Shown here: positions 1-9,820 of the stretch, piece by piece | Layout of the letters: each line of letters opens with the position of its first letter | Numbering within the stretch: position 1 is the first letter of the stretch | Source of the DNA: Trileptium ribeirensis | Taxonomy: Eukaryota; Nematoda; Enoplea; Enoplida; Thoracostomopsidae | Direction of reading: 5' to 3' | DNA: 64,000 nt | Assembly (NCBI GenBank): GCA_030248225.1 | Contig: JASANE010003602.1 | Span: 59,795-123,794 of the forward strand | Position numbers and translations under genes: made by a program | The notes under the pieces: generated by a model | What the model saw: only the letters and a program-made list of their open reading frames with translations | Told to the model about the DNA's origin: nothing | Databases searched by the model: none

Positions 1-29
1 CGACGGTCGGTCATGCCAGGGGTGGTAGA

Positions 30-655
30 GGCCCCCACGGGGGGGGGTCGCGGCCACCTCAGGGGGGGTAACCCCCCCTGGCCGGTTAAATTTGCCTAGG
101 GGGGGTCGGTCTCGTGAAGACCTTTTTTTTGATCGTCGGATGTATATTTTTCACCGGATGTATATTTTTTATTGTATATATTTGTATATGGAAATCTCTC
201 AAATTCAGAAACAAATGAAATGACAACTAAGTAAAAATTGAGCAATTTCATGTGGTATGGGTCTGTGGCATAAGAAAGCTCGCCCGTGGCTTTTGTCTGC
301 TGAGCTATCGGGTGCGACTCCTACGGCGATGGAGTGTTCCAGTGCTATTTTAGTGCTGAGTTCGTGGTTAATCCACCGTGGACCATAGCAGACATTCAAT
401 GTCTAAATCCAGTTAGTATATAAATAAATATTTCGGTTAACTTTTATTTCAGGGAATGACGTGTTTCAACAAAAAGCTTTCCACAAATTTACAGCTGCAT
501 ATGCACCACTAGCAACAAGCAGGTACAATTTGCGCAAGTTTTGTGCTGCGCACCCCGGGGGGGTGGTGCGCTCCCCCAGGGGGGTAACCCCCCCTGGACT
601 TTTCGGCCTCACGGGGGGTCCTGACCTCCGGGGGGGGTTACCCCCCCTGCCGGCA
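30..655. repeat. Dispersed G-run/C-run palindromes
   Basis: Three clusters carry long G runs immediately followed by C runs around TAA or TTA. The core GGGGGGTAACCCCCC occurs near 64-78 and 580-594, and a GGGGGGTTACCCCCC variant near 637-651. Each is self-complementary, and the G runs could also form quadruplexes. Spacing between clusters is irregular, so this is not a simple tandem array. Confidence 0.6.
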
Positions 656-713
656 TGTATGCCGTTAACGATATAGTGTACAGAGCACCAACACTGTATT
701 CTAAGCAGTTTTG

Positions 714-766
714 TATGGTGTTTCGAACACCATTAGCATTTATGTATGGTGCCATGGACACCGTAA
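714..766. repeat. Paired palindrome module (copy a)
   Basis: Two adjacent palindromes, ATGGTGTTTCGAACACCAT and TATGGTG..ACACCGTA, separated by about 15 bases. The same pair, diverged but aligned base for base in reverse complement, lies at 24305-24356 next to the inverted R1 copy. Confidence 0.5.
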
Positions 767-1286
767 ACTTCTGTCTAGTGGTGATGAAAATCCTTTGGCA
801 AGAAGCCTTGCTGTTTTTTCCGTTGTAGAGAGTTTATATGTAATAACGGTGACGCAGCTGCGTGGCGCAACTTCCTAACACCATGCCCATACGACCCCGG
901 CTATCATAACCTCAAGGGTGGACCCTAAGTTTGGCAACTTAGTCACTTTCCTTGGTCAGACCCAAGAAGTTACGGAGCTTAGCAGGCCGCAGGCGCGCTT
1001 CACGGGGTGTGTTCGGACCCCGCCCGATTGGTTGCGCACGTGTCTAGTATCTGGGTATGATTGCTCAGGTCCCCCAGGGAGGTTGACACCGAAACCTGCT
1101 CACATGTCATAATGTCAAACCAATATTCCCTGTCCTAATCTAAAGGAAATTGTTTTACCTAGCGTGAGCTAAAGTAAAATGCGTGATAAGTTTGGTTTTG
1201 TAGGGTAAATTTTGAGTTTCTCTTAGTTTATTCTCTGCGGAACACTTTATCCGGTGTAGCCATATGGCCCCCACAGGGTTCCGACG

Positions 1287-1316
1287 TGCCCTGAGAGTTT
1301 AACGTCGGACTATCTA
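1287..1316 (+). other. Conserved hairpin in R1
   Basis: TCCGACG and CGTCGGA arms flank a 15-16 base loop. The hairpin recurs in copy 2 (near 59795-59826) and copy 3 (near 26949-26980), and imperfectly in the degenerate copy near 39429-39460. Confidence 0.5.
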
Positions 1317-2698
1317 TTCTGTAATGTGGTAACTTGACTGAGTTAGTATCGAGTGCTGAAGTTCTCCTAATAAATTTTGTCTCCGGTGCGTGTGTAACTA
1401 TTGAACGAGCGACTTTGACACTTAATGTTGAGGACCATTCTCGCTGCAAGGCCAGTACACAACTATGTCAATCTTAGTGACGGACCGCACGTGTCAGGGC
1501 TTGGGGTATTTTCGTCCGCAAGCCGTGGCACGAAGGGTCGGCCTGTCCACTGGGACGCACTTATTACGCTTAGAGATAAACAACACTGGACCCATAATGT
1601 AATTTTCAAGATTTTATTTTTAAAGTACAGTACGGCATCAAAGCATAGACGGGCCAATAGGGCATCATCTTAAACAATAAAGGTTGACCTTGTCGCACCC
1701 GTTCAGTCCCTTGTCTATGTCCGCAAAGGAAGCGGGGCGATGCATGCGAATGAGTTCCCGGAAATACCGGACCAAAATCTGAACCCGAGACGTCCAAGGT
1801 GGAGCGTTAACTATGTCAGCTATAGCTCGGATTACGCGTTCTGGCGTGCTTCGAAATTCGCTCTTAATAGCGCGCGGCGTTTTACGCACTAAGAAGGCCG
1901 TGCGGGGAGGGGAGGGGCTTCGTTTTCATCGAGGGGCTTCAATAGAGAAGGGGCCTGAATCCGGGTACGAAAACATGGGTATACAGTACATGTTAAAACA
2001 TAGTGAGGTTAACGAAATCAATTATGACACACGTCATGAAACGGTAAAGTACGAAAATTGCTCGGAGTACAAGCGAGCAGATGCTGACGCTCATGGTACA
2101 ACAAGTAAGGCGCCGGCTTGGCAGTCAAACGTTAAAAACTCCGGCCGATGCCTTCCTAGTCCCGCAAATCCGGTCTAGTATCCTTATCGAGTCTCTCACA
2201 ACGTTTCGTCTATAGGCCCGATTTTGCTCCAATTGATAACCACTTTTGCTCGGTGTCACTAACAGACCGGCCGGGAATCGAGATTTCGCCTCGTGTCATT
2301 AAAATTCCGTAAGCGGTGAGATTGGGACAGGGCGGCTCATTTTGGTGGTGGAGCACTAGTTGAGCTACCTTATATCGGCAGGGGACGTGGTTTTAATCAC
2401 TGTGGAGGATCGCCCCCAGCTACGTTTTCGACAGCCGAAATGGAGGCGTGGGCACGGGCGAGTGTCGTCTTTGGCGATTTTCTGGGCGAAAAATGTCGCG
2501 CTTTGAAATATTCGGACGAATTTCCGTGCCCGTCCCATAGCTGGGACTAGTTTGCGCCCTACAGGGTCTGGGCATCTTCTTTTGGGCTTGTTTTGGGTGG
2601 TTCCTTTCTTTCCTTTTCTTGCTTTGTTTCTTTTGTTTCCTGTGTCGCCGTTATCTTTGCCGTCCTCTCTCTATCTAGCTCATCCTATTGCTTTAATA

Positions 2699-2758
2699 CA
2701 CTGTACGCATTATCTTTGTACAGTGCCTCGACTGCACTATCGAAATTGTGCAGTCGAG
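2699..2758 (+). other. Tandem hairpins upstream of the tRNA-like module (R1 copy 1)
   Basis: Hairpin one pairs CACTGTAC (2699-2706) with GTACAGTG (2718-2725). Hairpin two pairs CTCGACTGCAC (2727-2737) with GTGCAGTCGAG (2748-2758), an 11-base-pair perfect stem. Both are preserved in the other long R1 copies. In copy 2 one G:C pair of the second stem has become A:T on both arms. Confidence 0.65.
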
Positions 2759-2786
2759 TTATCACTAAAATTTTAACTAAACTCGA

Positions 2787-2870
2787 CAGAACTCGATAGT
2801 CGAGTGGATAAGACAGAAATATCTGTAGCGGGCTTAAATTCCCCGTGCAGGATCGAAACCTAACAAGGGA
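2787..2870 (+). ncRNA. tRNA-Ser-like Pol III module in R1 copy 1
   Basis: A box-like TAGTCGAGTGG at 2797-2807 fits the TRGYNNARNNG consensus, and B box-like GATCGAAAC at about 2851-2859 fits GWTCRANNC. The order of D-arm-like GTCGAGTGGWTA, an anticodon-arm-like stem, a long variable-arm-like CGGGC..CCCCG segment and a T-arm-like region resembles eukaryotic tRNA-Ser. The acceptor stem and a canonical 7-base anticodon loop are missing, so it is not a functional tRNA. It could be a SINE-like internal promoter or a tRNA mimic within a retroelement leader. Confidence 0.5.
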
Positions 2871-4874
2871 AACTGAAAAAAGGAGAGAGAGAAACAGTAA
2901 AACTCAAGGCAAGGGCCTACATAGTACATAGCCTAACGGGCAACCAGTGGTAAAATAGAAAACTGCTTAAACTCAGCGATCAAGTCGCTCCAAAAAGAAA
3001 CAGGGGTTTTGCACTTGCTCGGTTTGGGGTCAAAATGATTCGCGAGAGGTCGCGATTTTCTTTTGTTTAAATTAAGATATTGGAGCTTTGTTTCTAGCGT
3101 AGGGGTGCCGTAGCGTACCTTCGAAATGTCAACCCTAACCGGAAACGGCAACTGACTAGGTTGTCAGTTCATTTTAGAGGAAAGGCGATTTTCCTCAATA
3201 TTGCGGCCACACTTAACCACGTACATGTGCTAGAGTGAACCTTGGTGGTTTTAATGGTTTGCCTACGGCGTTTTCCGAGGAAAGTACTTTATCGCCGTCA
3301 ATTTACAAAGTTACTGACAAGCGGTGTAGCACGGGGCGGTCGGGATCTCGGGCAGTCTAGTCTACTCTAAACGAGGCTCTTTCAGTCCTTAATAATGGAC
3401 AACACGCTTATCCTAACAAATCGAGACTATACCGCAAATCCGTCGATGGTGAGTAAAAGATGCTCCTTCCGGAAAGCCAAGACCTTATGCTCAAGCTGAA
3501 ATCACTTAGAATTTGCTTAGTCTTTTATGTTCCCAAAATTTTCTTAGCTCGAGTGATAAATGAAATTTTGGGGCCTCCTAAAGCCCGACAGAGGCTAGTC
3601 CTCTGTCCCTAACTGCAAAGTCAGTCCGAGCTCAAGCAGCGGCATGAGCATCGAAGGGTCCACTAACTGCAAAATTTGTAAGCCATAACCATAATCAAAA
3701 ACAAGCACGTAAGCAAATCCCTAGGGTTTCATGGTGAAATTTTACCGTGGTCAGCTCAGGAAAATTCGACAGCCCTAACTCAAGAGTAATACGTCATGTA
3801 AAAACATGGACGAGAGGCGTCCATTCTTGATTTGTCTTACCTATGACCACGGGGAATCAGAACTACTTCGACTGTTGTGTTCACAATCCAACACCCTCCC
3901 GTGCAATCACTCAACACGTCCCCAAAACGGAACTCGACAGAGGAGGTTTGTCAAAGGCCATGTGAAAGTACATCAGACTAACATGGGTAAACCAGACGTC
4001 CTACGACGAGCGTGCAGTCGAATTACCGAAACTAAAATCGTGCTCTTAACCAAGTAAAATTGGATGGTCTGTTACATCTTGATCTGGGGAAAATAAACCC
4101 CCATATGCCTGGTTCACTTCCTGACTTACGATATTCGGTCCGGGACAGCAACTGCTAGTCCCCTTCCGCGAGACGGAAGACGTCTACGCGGGTCCTCCAT
4201 CGGTCGAATCCCATTCCAAACGCAAAGCGAAGAAAAAGCACGGAAAAGCAAAACGAACTGTGAAACAGATGTAGTGAAACTCTAGCGTCGCAGCCGGTCA
4301 GTAAAGTCGACCGAACTCCGCGCTGCTGAAGTCGAACTGATTCCTAGAGACGACGCGGTGGTTGTCGCTTCAAAATTTTCAGCTATGTTGAAGGATGGCG
4401 ATTTTGTCGCCATCCAATCGGTGATGATCTTCCAACGCCCACTTTTTCGAGTTCAAACCCGGGCGCCCAATCGAAAAATTCCCAAGATTTTATTTTCGAC
4501 AGCTATCGTAAACCCTGGGTCCCCTTTAGAGAGAGTCGGCTTCAATCGAAATCGCCGACATCAAATTTGAACCCTCCGATTACTCGGAGATCGACCATCT
4601 GTGATTTTTCTCCTAAGTTCTCAGATTTTACCCCATCTGTATTCCCAAATTTCTGTCAGAAACTTGTCTAAAATCCATTACTCAGATCTTTTAAACCTCT
4701 ACCTAACTTAGCTTGGTCGTTATCCCCCAAATGTCCCACGAAAACGGTTAAATCACCCGTCAAATTTAAAATTTTAAATCTTTTCTCTCTATAAGATACT
4801 TGGAGTAAGCTGGAATATATCTTTTTTATCGGGCCACGTTTGTTTTCTTGTGCTCATTCATCAAATTTTCCCCC

Positions 4875-5109
4875 AGCTAACTCGCCGATTTGAGGTCAAA
4901 TTCCAGCTATTTAGCGAGTTAGCTGCCTCATCCATCACCTAATTAAGCTTATTTAGAGGCCATCTGGGGCTAAATCTTACTGCTAAATCCATGGGTAAAC
5001 GTGCAAACATTGCACGTTTATATGTTGGCTTAAAAGATAAAGCCAAACATTCCTAACATTCCTAGCTAATGGGTTTTCAAATATCCCGACAGGACGTCTT
5101 TGGACGTCC
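4875..5109 (+). other. Cluster of four conserved hairpins (R1 copy 1)
   Basis: Perfect stems occur in series: AGCTAACTCGC/GCGAGTTAGCT (4875-4885 with 4914-4924), TAAACGTGCAA/TTGCACGTTTA (4996-5006 with 5010-5020), TTGGCTT/AAGCCAA (5025-5031 with 5040-5046) and GGACGTC/GACGTCC (5092-5098 with 5103-5109). All four recur in R1 copy 2 at 63381-63615. This looks like a folded RNA element, perhaps in a retroelement leader; the function is unknown. Confidence 0.55.
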
Positions 5110-5364
5110 CGAAAAGGGGGGGGGGCCGAAGGTGGGAATGAGCTGATTTTGCAGTCGGGGGCACAGCACATTCCCAGGTATCCTTTGACCTATCGGGGGT
5201 CCCATTCAGGAACTGTCAGAGCCCACGAGAGGGCCCTAAACCTACCCCCCGTCTTTCCTAGTCCTATGCGTCCAGTCCGTCCGTAAAACTTAGAGATTTA
5301 GCAAAATTTTACATGTCCGTCCTTGTCTGTCCTGTTTTTTGCATTGTCCTCGTGCGTAGAGTCC

Positions 5365-5450
5365 ATATATACATATATATATATATATCTATATACATAC
5401 ACACACATATATGCAATACTCATAAACACACAAACACACACTACACATGA
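5365..5450. repeat. AT/CA microsatellite
   Basis: Runs of TATA, TACATA and CACA repeats. An analogous but differently composed tract sits at the same place in R1 copy 2 (about 63855-63950). Confidence 0.75.
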
Positions 5451-5794
5451 GACACACAGGCGACCTGAACGACAGAAAGGTCGCTCAAGTTCACACCAGA
5501 AACACGCAGACCAACAACAACAACAACAACAGCAGCACAGCTACACAGCAACCACCACAACAACGACACACACAACACAACCACGACGACAACAGCAGCG
5601 ACAACCGACCAAAGAAGTCGGTTAGAGAGAGTGAAAAAGAAAAAGGAAAAGCGGAAAAGAAAGGGCACGGGAAGGGAGTCGGGACAGGGGGTTCCCGAGG
5701 GAGTTTCGAGGGGCTGGGGCGAAATTCGGTCCCAGGACGAAGAACGGGGCCGAACGACACCAAACACGAGGGAAGTAGACGCAGTGGCGGGTCG
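5447..5794 (+). pseudogene. Low-complexity open frame at the end of R1 copy 1, cut by the retroelement LTR
   Basis: An ATG at 5447 lies in sequence shared with R1 copy 2 (at the very end of the window). The frame encodes an Asn/Gln/Thr-rich stretch, a Lys/Glu-rich basic stretch and a Gly/Arg-rich stretch, then runs into the LTR at 5795, where it can no longer be native (stop at about 5929). The start codon lies downstream of a long structured leader, so it could be the first residues of a gag-like protein of the R1 element. It has no recognisable domain, and the triplet repeats make a spurious open frame possible. Confidence 0.3.
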
Positions 5795-7491
5795 GGACCC
5801 AATTTTGGGTTCCGACATGTATTAGCATACAGGGTTTCAGCGGGCTCTCCCGTTCTAACGGTTGGGCGGAGCGACGCCCGCCAGGTATCGTTGAACTCGC
5901 CTTGGAAAGACGATTCAAACGAGGGGTGATTTCCCTGCCTTAATGGCGGCGGTTAAGGGGCGCTAAAATCACGACTGATAAAGAGAGTGTCGGTAGTGGT
6001 GGGGGCGCTTTGTCGGTCGTCCCAGGTTAACGGGGCAACTGACGGAGACCCGCCGGGCATCATTGAAGATGTCTCGACGTGGCAAATGCAATGAGGGGCG
6101 ATTTGGCTACTTTTGAGTTGGGGTTAAATTTTCGGTTGGTTTGTACCCAATTTCCATCGGTATGCCAATTCGGGGGCATTTTGTCGGGTCATAGCGAGCT
6201 AGCGAGGGGTCCAGCGGAGACACGCCGTATATCGTTGTACTCGCCAGGAGCAGGCGCGTACAATGAGGGGTCGCATGAGCCTATTTATGGTCAAGGGTCA
6301 AATACAAAGTTGGTACAAACTGACGGAATTTTAGGTTGAATTTTCGTGGTGCATTATAAAACAGGGAAGTAAGCTATATAGCAGCGGGGTGACTGGTCAG
6401 ATCGAGACCCGTCTGGTCTCGTCAGATGTCTCAATGAGTAAACTAATTGGAAACACGCGTACTTTCAATCACTGATCCGATGGTTACCAGAAAAACCAGT
6501 TGATACTATGGTAGTAAGGCAATTTTGGGCGTCAAAGAATGCTATAAAAAGAAAGGTTTTGGATACGGTTGGGGCGGAAAAATAGACGTACGGCGACACG
6601 AAAATCAGGCAGTACACACACATCTACATATATATACATAGCTATATATCCATATATGCCTATATCAGGTCCACTCGGGACCATGGTCACCAGCCAAACC
6701 TAGCGTAAGTATTGGCTGTTGATTGAATGTTCACCTATTTGTCCCCAGGATATCTCGTGAAATCCTCCAGCGATTTAATTCTCTACCGAAAAGTACTCGG
6801 GGCATTTTCGCTATATACCAACCATTAGGCGGTTACAGGCCGACAAACAGGCCCGATCTCCGTTATTTCCGAATAATCGGAAACTGCCGTAACCCATTTG
6901 TTTCAACTCACTCTTGCGACCATTAAGCTATGGTTCGCTTAAACAAGGTAAACTTGATGGCCTTGATTCTGATCACTTCCCTTCCCCTTACATTGTCAAA
7001 GGCCTCCTATTCCCGGACAGTCGTAATTTTGAACTTTCAGCGGGGAACGTAGGACTATTGGTCGAGTTCCGTTCGGGTTTGCCTGTTTGATCCGGTCAAA
7101 GATTGTATTACATTCCTCGTCTTCCTAGAGTTAAACCTCCGACCTACGTCAATTCTCTCTGGGCTCACTTGAGCCGGTCCAGACATGTATGATCATACAA
7201 TAAATGGTACAGTGACAAAGGTTCATCATACATAAGACGGGCACAAAAAAATAAAAAAAAAAAAAAAGAAAAACAAGAACCAAACCCCACCAAACCTTAT
7301 ATAAATGGCAAGATGTAACAATGACAGAACATGAAAATATGCGACACAATCATCGGTCACCATGGCACCATGTGGCTTACAATGATTTATTCCCTTAAAC
7401 CATACCCTTGCTCGATTTGAGGTAGTTTGAAATGGTTTTTACGCCAGAATCTTGCGAGACTAACGTAATGGGCCGGAACTTGCCTGTTACA
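5795..7491 (-). repeat. Downstream (3') LTR
   Basis: About 1.7 kb, matching 22544-24164 with some tens of substitutions. It differs from the other LTR by an extra ~75-base A-rich segment at about 7222-7296. In element orientation it begins TGTAACAGG and ends around GGGTCC. A CA end is not obvious at the shared boundary, so that edge is uncertain by a few bases. Confidence 0.9.
7222..7296. other. A-rich segment present in only one LTR
   Basis: The left LTR carries about 75 bases absent from the right LTR at the same point (between GACAAAGG and TTATATAAATGG). It contains a long A run with a few G and T. Either this copy gained it or the other lost it after insertion. Confidence 0.7.
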
Positions 7492-8152
7492 TCTCTTATA
7501 TTTTTAAATGGAAATTTTCGGACTCAATTATTCGGGTTGGAAACAATGTTCTCTAGTTAATTTCTAATGATCAAAACTCATGCCTACACTGGGGTCTCCA
7601 ACGACTAAGGCCCTTTCAAAAAAAGGTTGTGCTAACGATTGGTAGACTATGCTCTACGATCCCAGAGTAAATTTTCCTGCTGGATTTAGAATTTGTTTTC
7701 TTTTGAAGAACTTCTAAAAAATGTGTTATTGGGCTCGAACTTAGCCAAATTCCGGCGAGTCCTATGATCCTAGCGATTTCTACATTCTGAAATGAAAAGT
7801 CCTCCTCTTATATTTTTGAGGGGGCGAAAAGGACACTACGTTTTGAAAGAATTTGCCGAATGGTCAAGAATCGCTTTGTTCAATTATTCTTGTCGTGGTG
7901 CCATGGTATATATACACAAATACGCATATGAAACGATCAGAATAGATTTAAGATAGATTATGAAATACGACATATATATATGACTGGTACATGATAATGT
8001 GACCGTAACTACCCCGTATCGTATGACCTGTTCAGGGTTACCGCAGGTGTGATGGACGGTTCGTTGTGGCAAAATACAAAAACACAAAACAAAAAAAATT
8101 TTCCCAATAGTCGGCGGTTACGCGGTCATATCAGAATTTCATCCTTATTGTT
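7492..8152 (-). other. Retroelement 3' untranslated region
   Basis: Between the last coding frame and the downstream LTR. No gene is seen. Immediately before the LTR, in element orientation, the sequence is fairly purine-rich (AAAAATATAAGAGA), consistent with a polypurine tract. Confidence 0.5.
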
Positions 8153-8725
8153 TCACTCCCAGTGGTTGGATGTTAGGTTCTGTTGCACCCACTTGTGGAA
8201 ATATCCGATATAGGGCTCGGAAATGCTAGGCTCCCCAGTTTCGCTGCTATCGGTGGTGGTCTCCCATGCGCCCGATTCTTCTAGTTCGCGTGGGTAGTCT
8301 GGCATCGATGATTTCCTCATTCTGTCGGGGAACTGCCATTTAATGTCCTGGAAAAGTTTAGTGAATTCGTCGCGCCATTCAGCATTGTCCTGTCCAATGT
8401 CCCAATGTGGAGATGGTGGGGCAATAATTGCTCGGGCCTCATTACTAAGTAGGTAGTCGAATGAGCATATGTAACGGCGCACTCGACGCATAAACATGCT
8501 GAGAGTATCCAGCAAACGACCTTCGTGCGGCTTCGATCGTAGGGCCGCCTCATATCCGCCAAGTATCATGACGGTCAGTTTGTGGCGTGGCGATGCACGT
8601 CGCCAGCCTGACTAAGAATTGCATTGTGGCTCCTGGCCATGCTATGGCGAACAACCCTTTTGATGCGGCCATGTTGACCAAGGGCGCCGCTAATGAATCG
8701 CCCAGAATCAACACCTTTGGCCATG
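8153..8725 (-). pseudogene. SGNH/GDSL-hydrolase-like domain, frameshifted
   Basis: The frame open to 8550 reads KVLILGDSLAAPL (GDS, the SGNH block I serine motif, near 8702-8694), then AWPGATMQ. A frame change near 8610 leads to HKLTVMILGGYE, which fits the next hydrophobic strand and Gly-rich block of this fold, and then about 130 further residues to a stop at 8153. SGNH hydrolases are Ser-Asp-His esterases/lipases, and related esterase domains occur in ORF1 of some CR1 LINEs. Here the domain directly follows the NADAR-like domain. I do not see a certain C-terminal DxxH motif, so catalytic competence of the ancestor is uncertain. The break is consistent with decay. Confidence 0.6.
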
Positions 8726-8734
8726 AGGCGGTGT

Positions 8735-9250
8735 CGTAGCGGAGGAAGGTTCGAACTTCCTCTAACAGGCGACCCATCACGTTATGGCATAGTCGCGGTC
8801 GTTTACCGAAAGTGATGTCTTCCGGCCCTAGGCCAATTCCCCACAAGGAATCGGACCGATTTGCCTCGAGCAATTGGGCATGCCTTGTGGTGAGTAGGGC
8901 ATTCCGGAACCGAGGAATTTTGAATTTTTCCAGGAGCACAGTCCGCATGAGATGAGGGGGTATCGGGCGGAGGCGCTCGGTTGTCTCTGGATCGAGGAAC
9001 TTTTGCTTGTTCCGGCGAGAGATGGCTTTGACGTCTCGAGCTCTTTCAAGTCCGAAATGTCTTGTTTCGCCTGTTCCTCGTCGAATAAATACGTGACGAA
9101 GAGTTGGTATCCTTGCTCCGTCGAGGTGTATTCGATGGGGTACTGGTTTATGGTTTGGCCTAGCGGTGCCAAGTTTGAGAGTTCCGGTCAGTGCGTGCAT
9201 TTGGACTGGAACGCTTCAATCGGCGCACCATAGTTGATAGTGTAATACGG
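8735..9250 (-). pseudogene. NADAR-like (YbiA/DUF1768) domain, broken by a stop and a frameshift
   Basis: After an in-frame TGA (9190-9188) the frame reads LSNLAPLGQTINQ and then YTSTEQGYQ (about 9130-9104), matching the N-terminal Tyr-x-Ser-x-Glu-x-x-x-Gln motif of NADAR proteins. A frame change near 9040 continues into LLEANRSDSLWGIGL and NVMGRLLEEVR (about 8873-8751), the two C-terminal family signatures. NADAR proteins cleave N-glycosidic bonds; known members act on ADP-ribosylated guanine in DNA or on riboflavin-pathway intermediates. The domain follows the integrase tail in the same frame series, so it probably was the C-terminal part of the polyprotein or a distal ORF. The match rests on motif recognition only. 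Confidence 0.7.
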
Positions 9251-9415
9251 CACCCGAGGTTGCGGAAGTTGTTCCATGTCGTTGCGTCCTTCGAATTGGT
9301 GATTCCTGCAATAGTATTCATCGCCATTAATGGCGGTTCTTGAGGGAATTTGGCGGTGGGAGCTCGAGTCTTCTGGGGTGTTTCTTGAGTGATTTAAACG
9401 TTCCAACCGTCGCTA
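9191..9415 (-). pseudogene. Linker between Pol tail and NADAR-like domain
   Basis: An open stretch between in-frame stops at 9415-9413 (TAG) and 9190-9188 (TGA). It has no ATG of its own at the start and reads as a continuation of the same frame: a charged linker, then YYTINYGAPIEAF, which may be the first strand of the NADAR fold. It supports an originally continuous coding region from integrase to NADAR. Confidence 0.45.
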
Positions 9416-9820
9416 GCAAGGCGGTTGTCTAGGAGGTCGGACCACCTCCAACCCAATGTCTTCGGGATGTAATTGTCTTTGTCCACTGCCCTCGTCAGGT
9501 TCCAAGTCCGGATGTGTAGATAACATGTCCTCGATGTCCTGTTCGTCAGAGATGTCCCTAAAAGGTTCGAACATGTCGTGTCGTGCACGAGCACTACCAG
9601 ATGGATAATCCATCGGCATGACAGGATCACGATGTCGAGTCGGTGGAGCGAGGGGTATAGTCCGTCGAGTTGGTGCCGTAGTCTGGGGCTTTGGCTTTAC
9701 ACTCCGGGGGTCGAGGCGTGGTATTACGACACGAGCTTCTTCGCCGTGTGGTATATACTCTTCATACCAACGACAACGGTCCCTGGCTTGCCCATGTGGC
9801 TGTCGGCGAATAGGTTGGGG
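9413..9820 (-). pseudogene. Distal proline/arginine-rich Pol tail in shifted frame
   Basis: Near a run of six C residues (about 9815-9822 on the + strand) the coding sense moves from the integrase frame to the next one. The new frame stays open for about 135 codons to a TAG at 9415-9413, with composition like the preceding tail (Pro, Arg, acidic). An indel in the homopolymer is the simplest explanation, though programmed frameshifting cannot be excluded. Confidence 0.4.

Larger units (their letters stand above)
1..838. other. Non-coding flank with G/C-run palindromes
   Basis: No gene is recognisable here. The stretch holds several G-run/C-run palindromes (about 30-85, 549-600 and 612-655), a duplicated AT-rich phrase around 135-170 and a paired palindrome at 714-766. 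Short open frames in it are low complexity and look spurious. Confidence 0.5.
839..5470 (+). repeat. R1 long non-coding repeat, copy 1
   Basis: This segment aligns over its whole length with 59354-64000, and its first ~3.0 kb aligns in reverse with 24465-27432. It opens with TGTAATAACGG. Highly similar blocks (for example 4420-4606 against 62965-63131) alternate with poorly conserved ones. It has no conserved open reading frame but several conserved hairpins, a pyrimidine-rich tract (about 2570-2680), a tRNA-like Pol III module and AT/CA microsatellites near 5365-5450. The TG start and the low-complexity open frame beginning near its end suggest the long LTR plus leader of a large retroelement; this is inference, because no matching internal coding region is visible. 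Confidence 0.7.

Noticed and set aside
461..676. 71-codon open frame on the + strand
   Set aside because: Made mostly of G-run/C-run palindromes; no domain and no conservation.
839..1120. Possibility that the first part of R1 is an rRNA, snRNA or rDNA spacer
   Set aside because: I could not match it to any conserved rRNA or snRNA core, and it is part of a larger dispersed repeat.
2787..2870. Functional tRNA-Ser gene
   Set aside because: No acceptor stem pairing, no 7-base anticodon loop and a weak T stem; only the promoter boxes and general layout match.
5441..5918. Several overlapping open frames on both strands
   Set aside because: They are produced by CAA/CAC triplet repeats and GC-rich low-complexity sequence. 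Only the frame with the R1-conserved ATG is kept, with low confidence.
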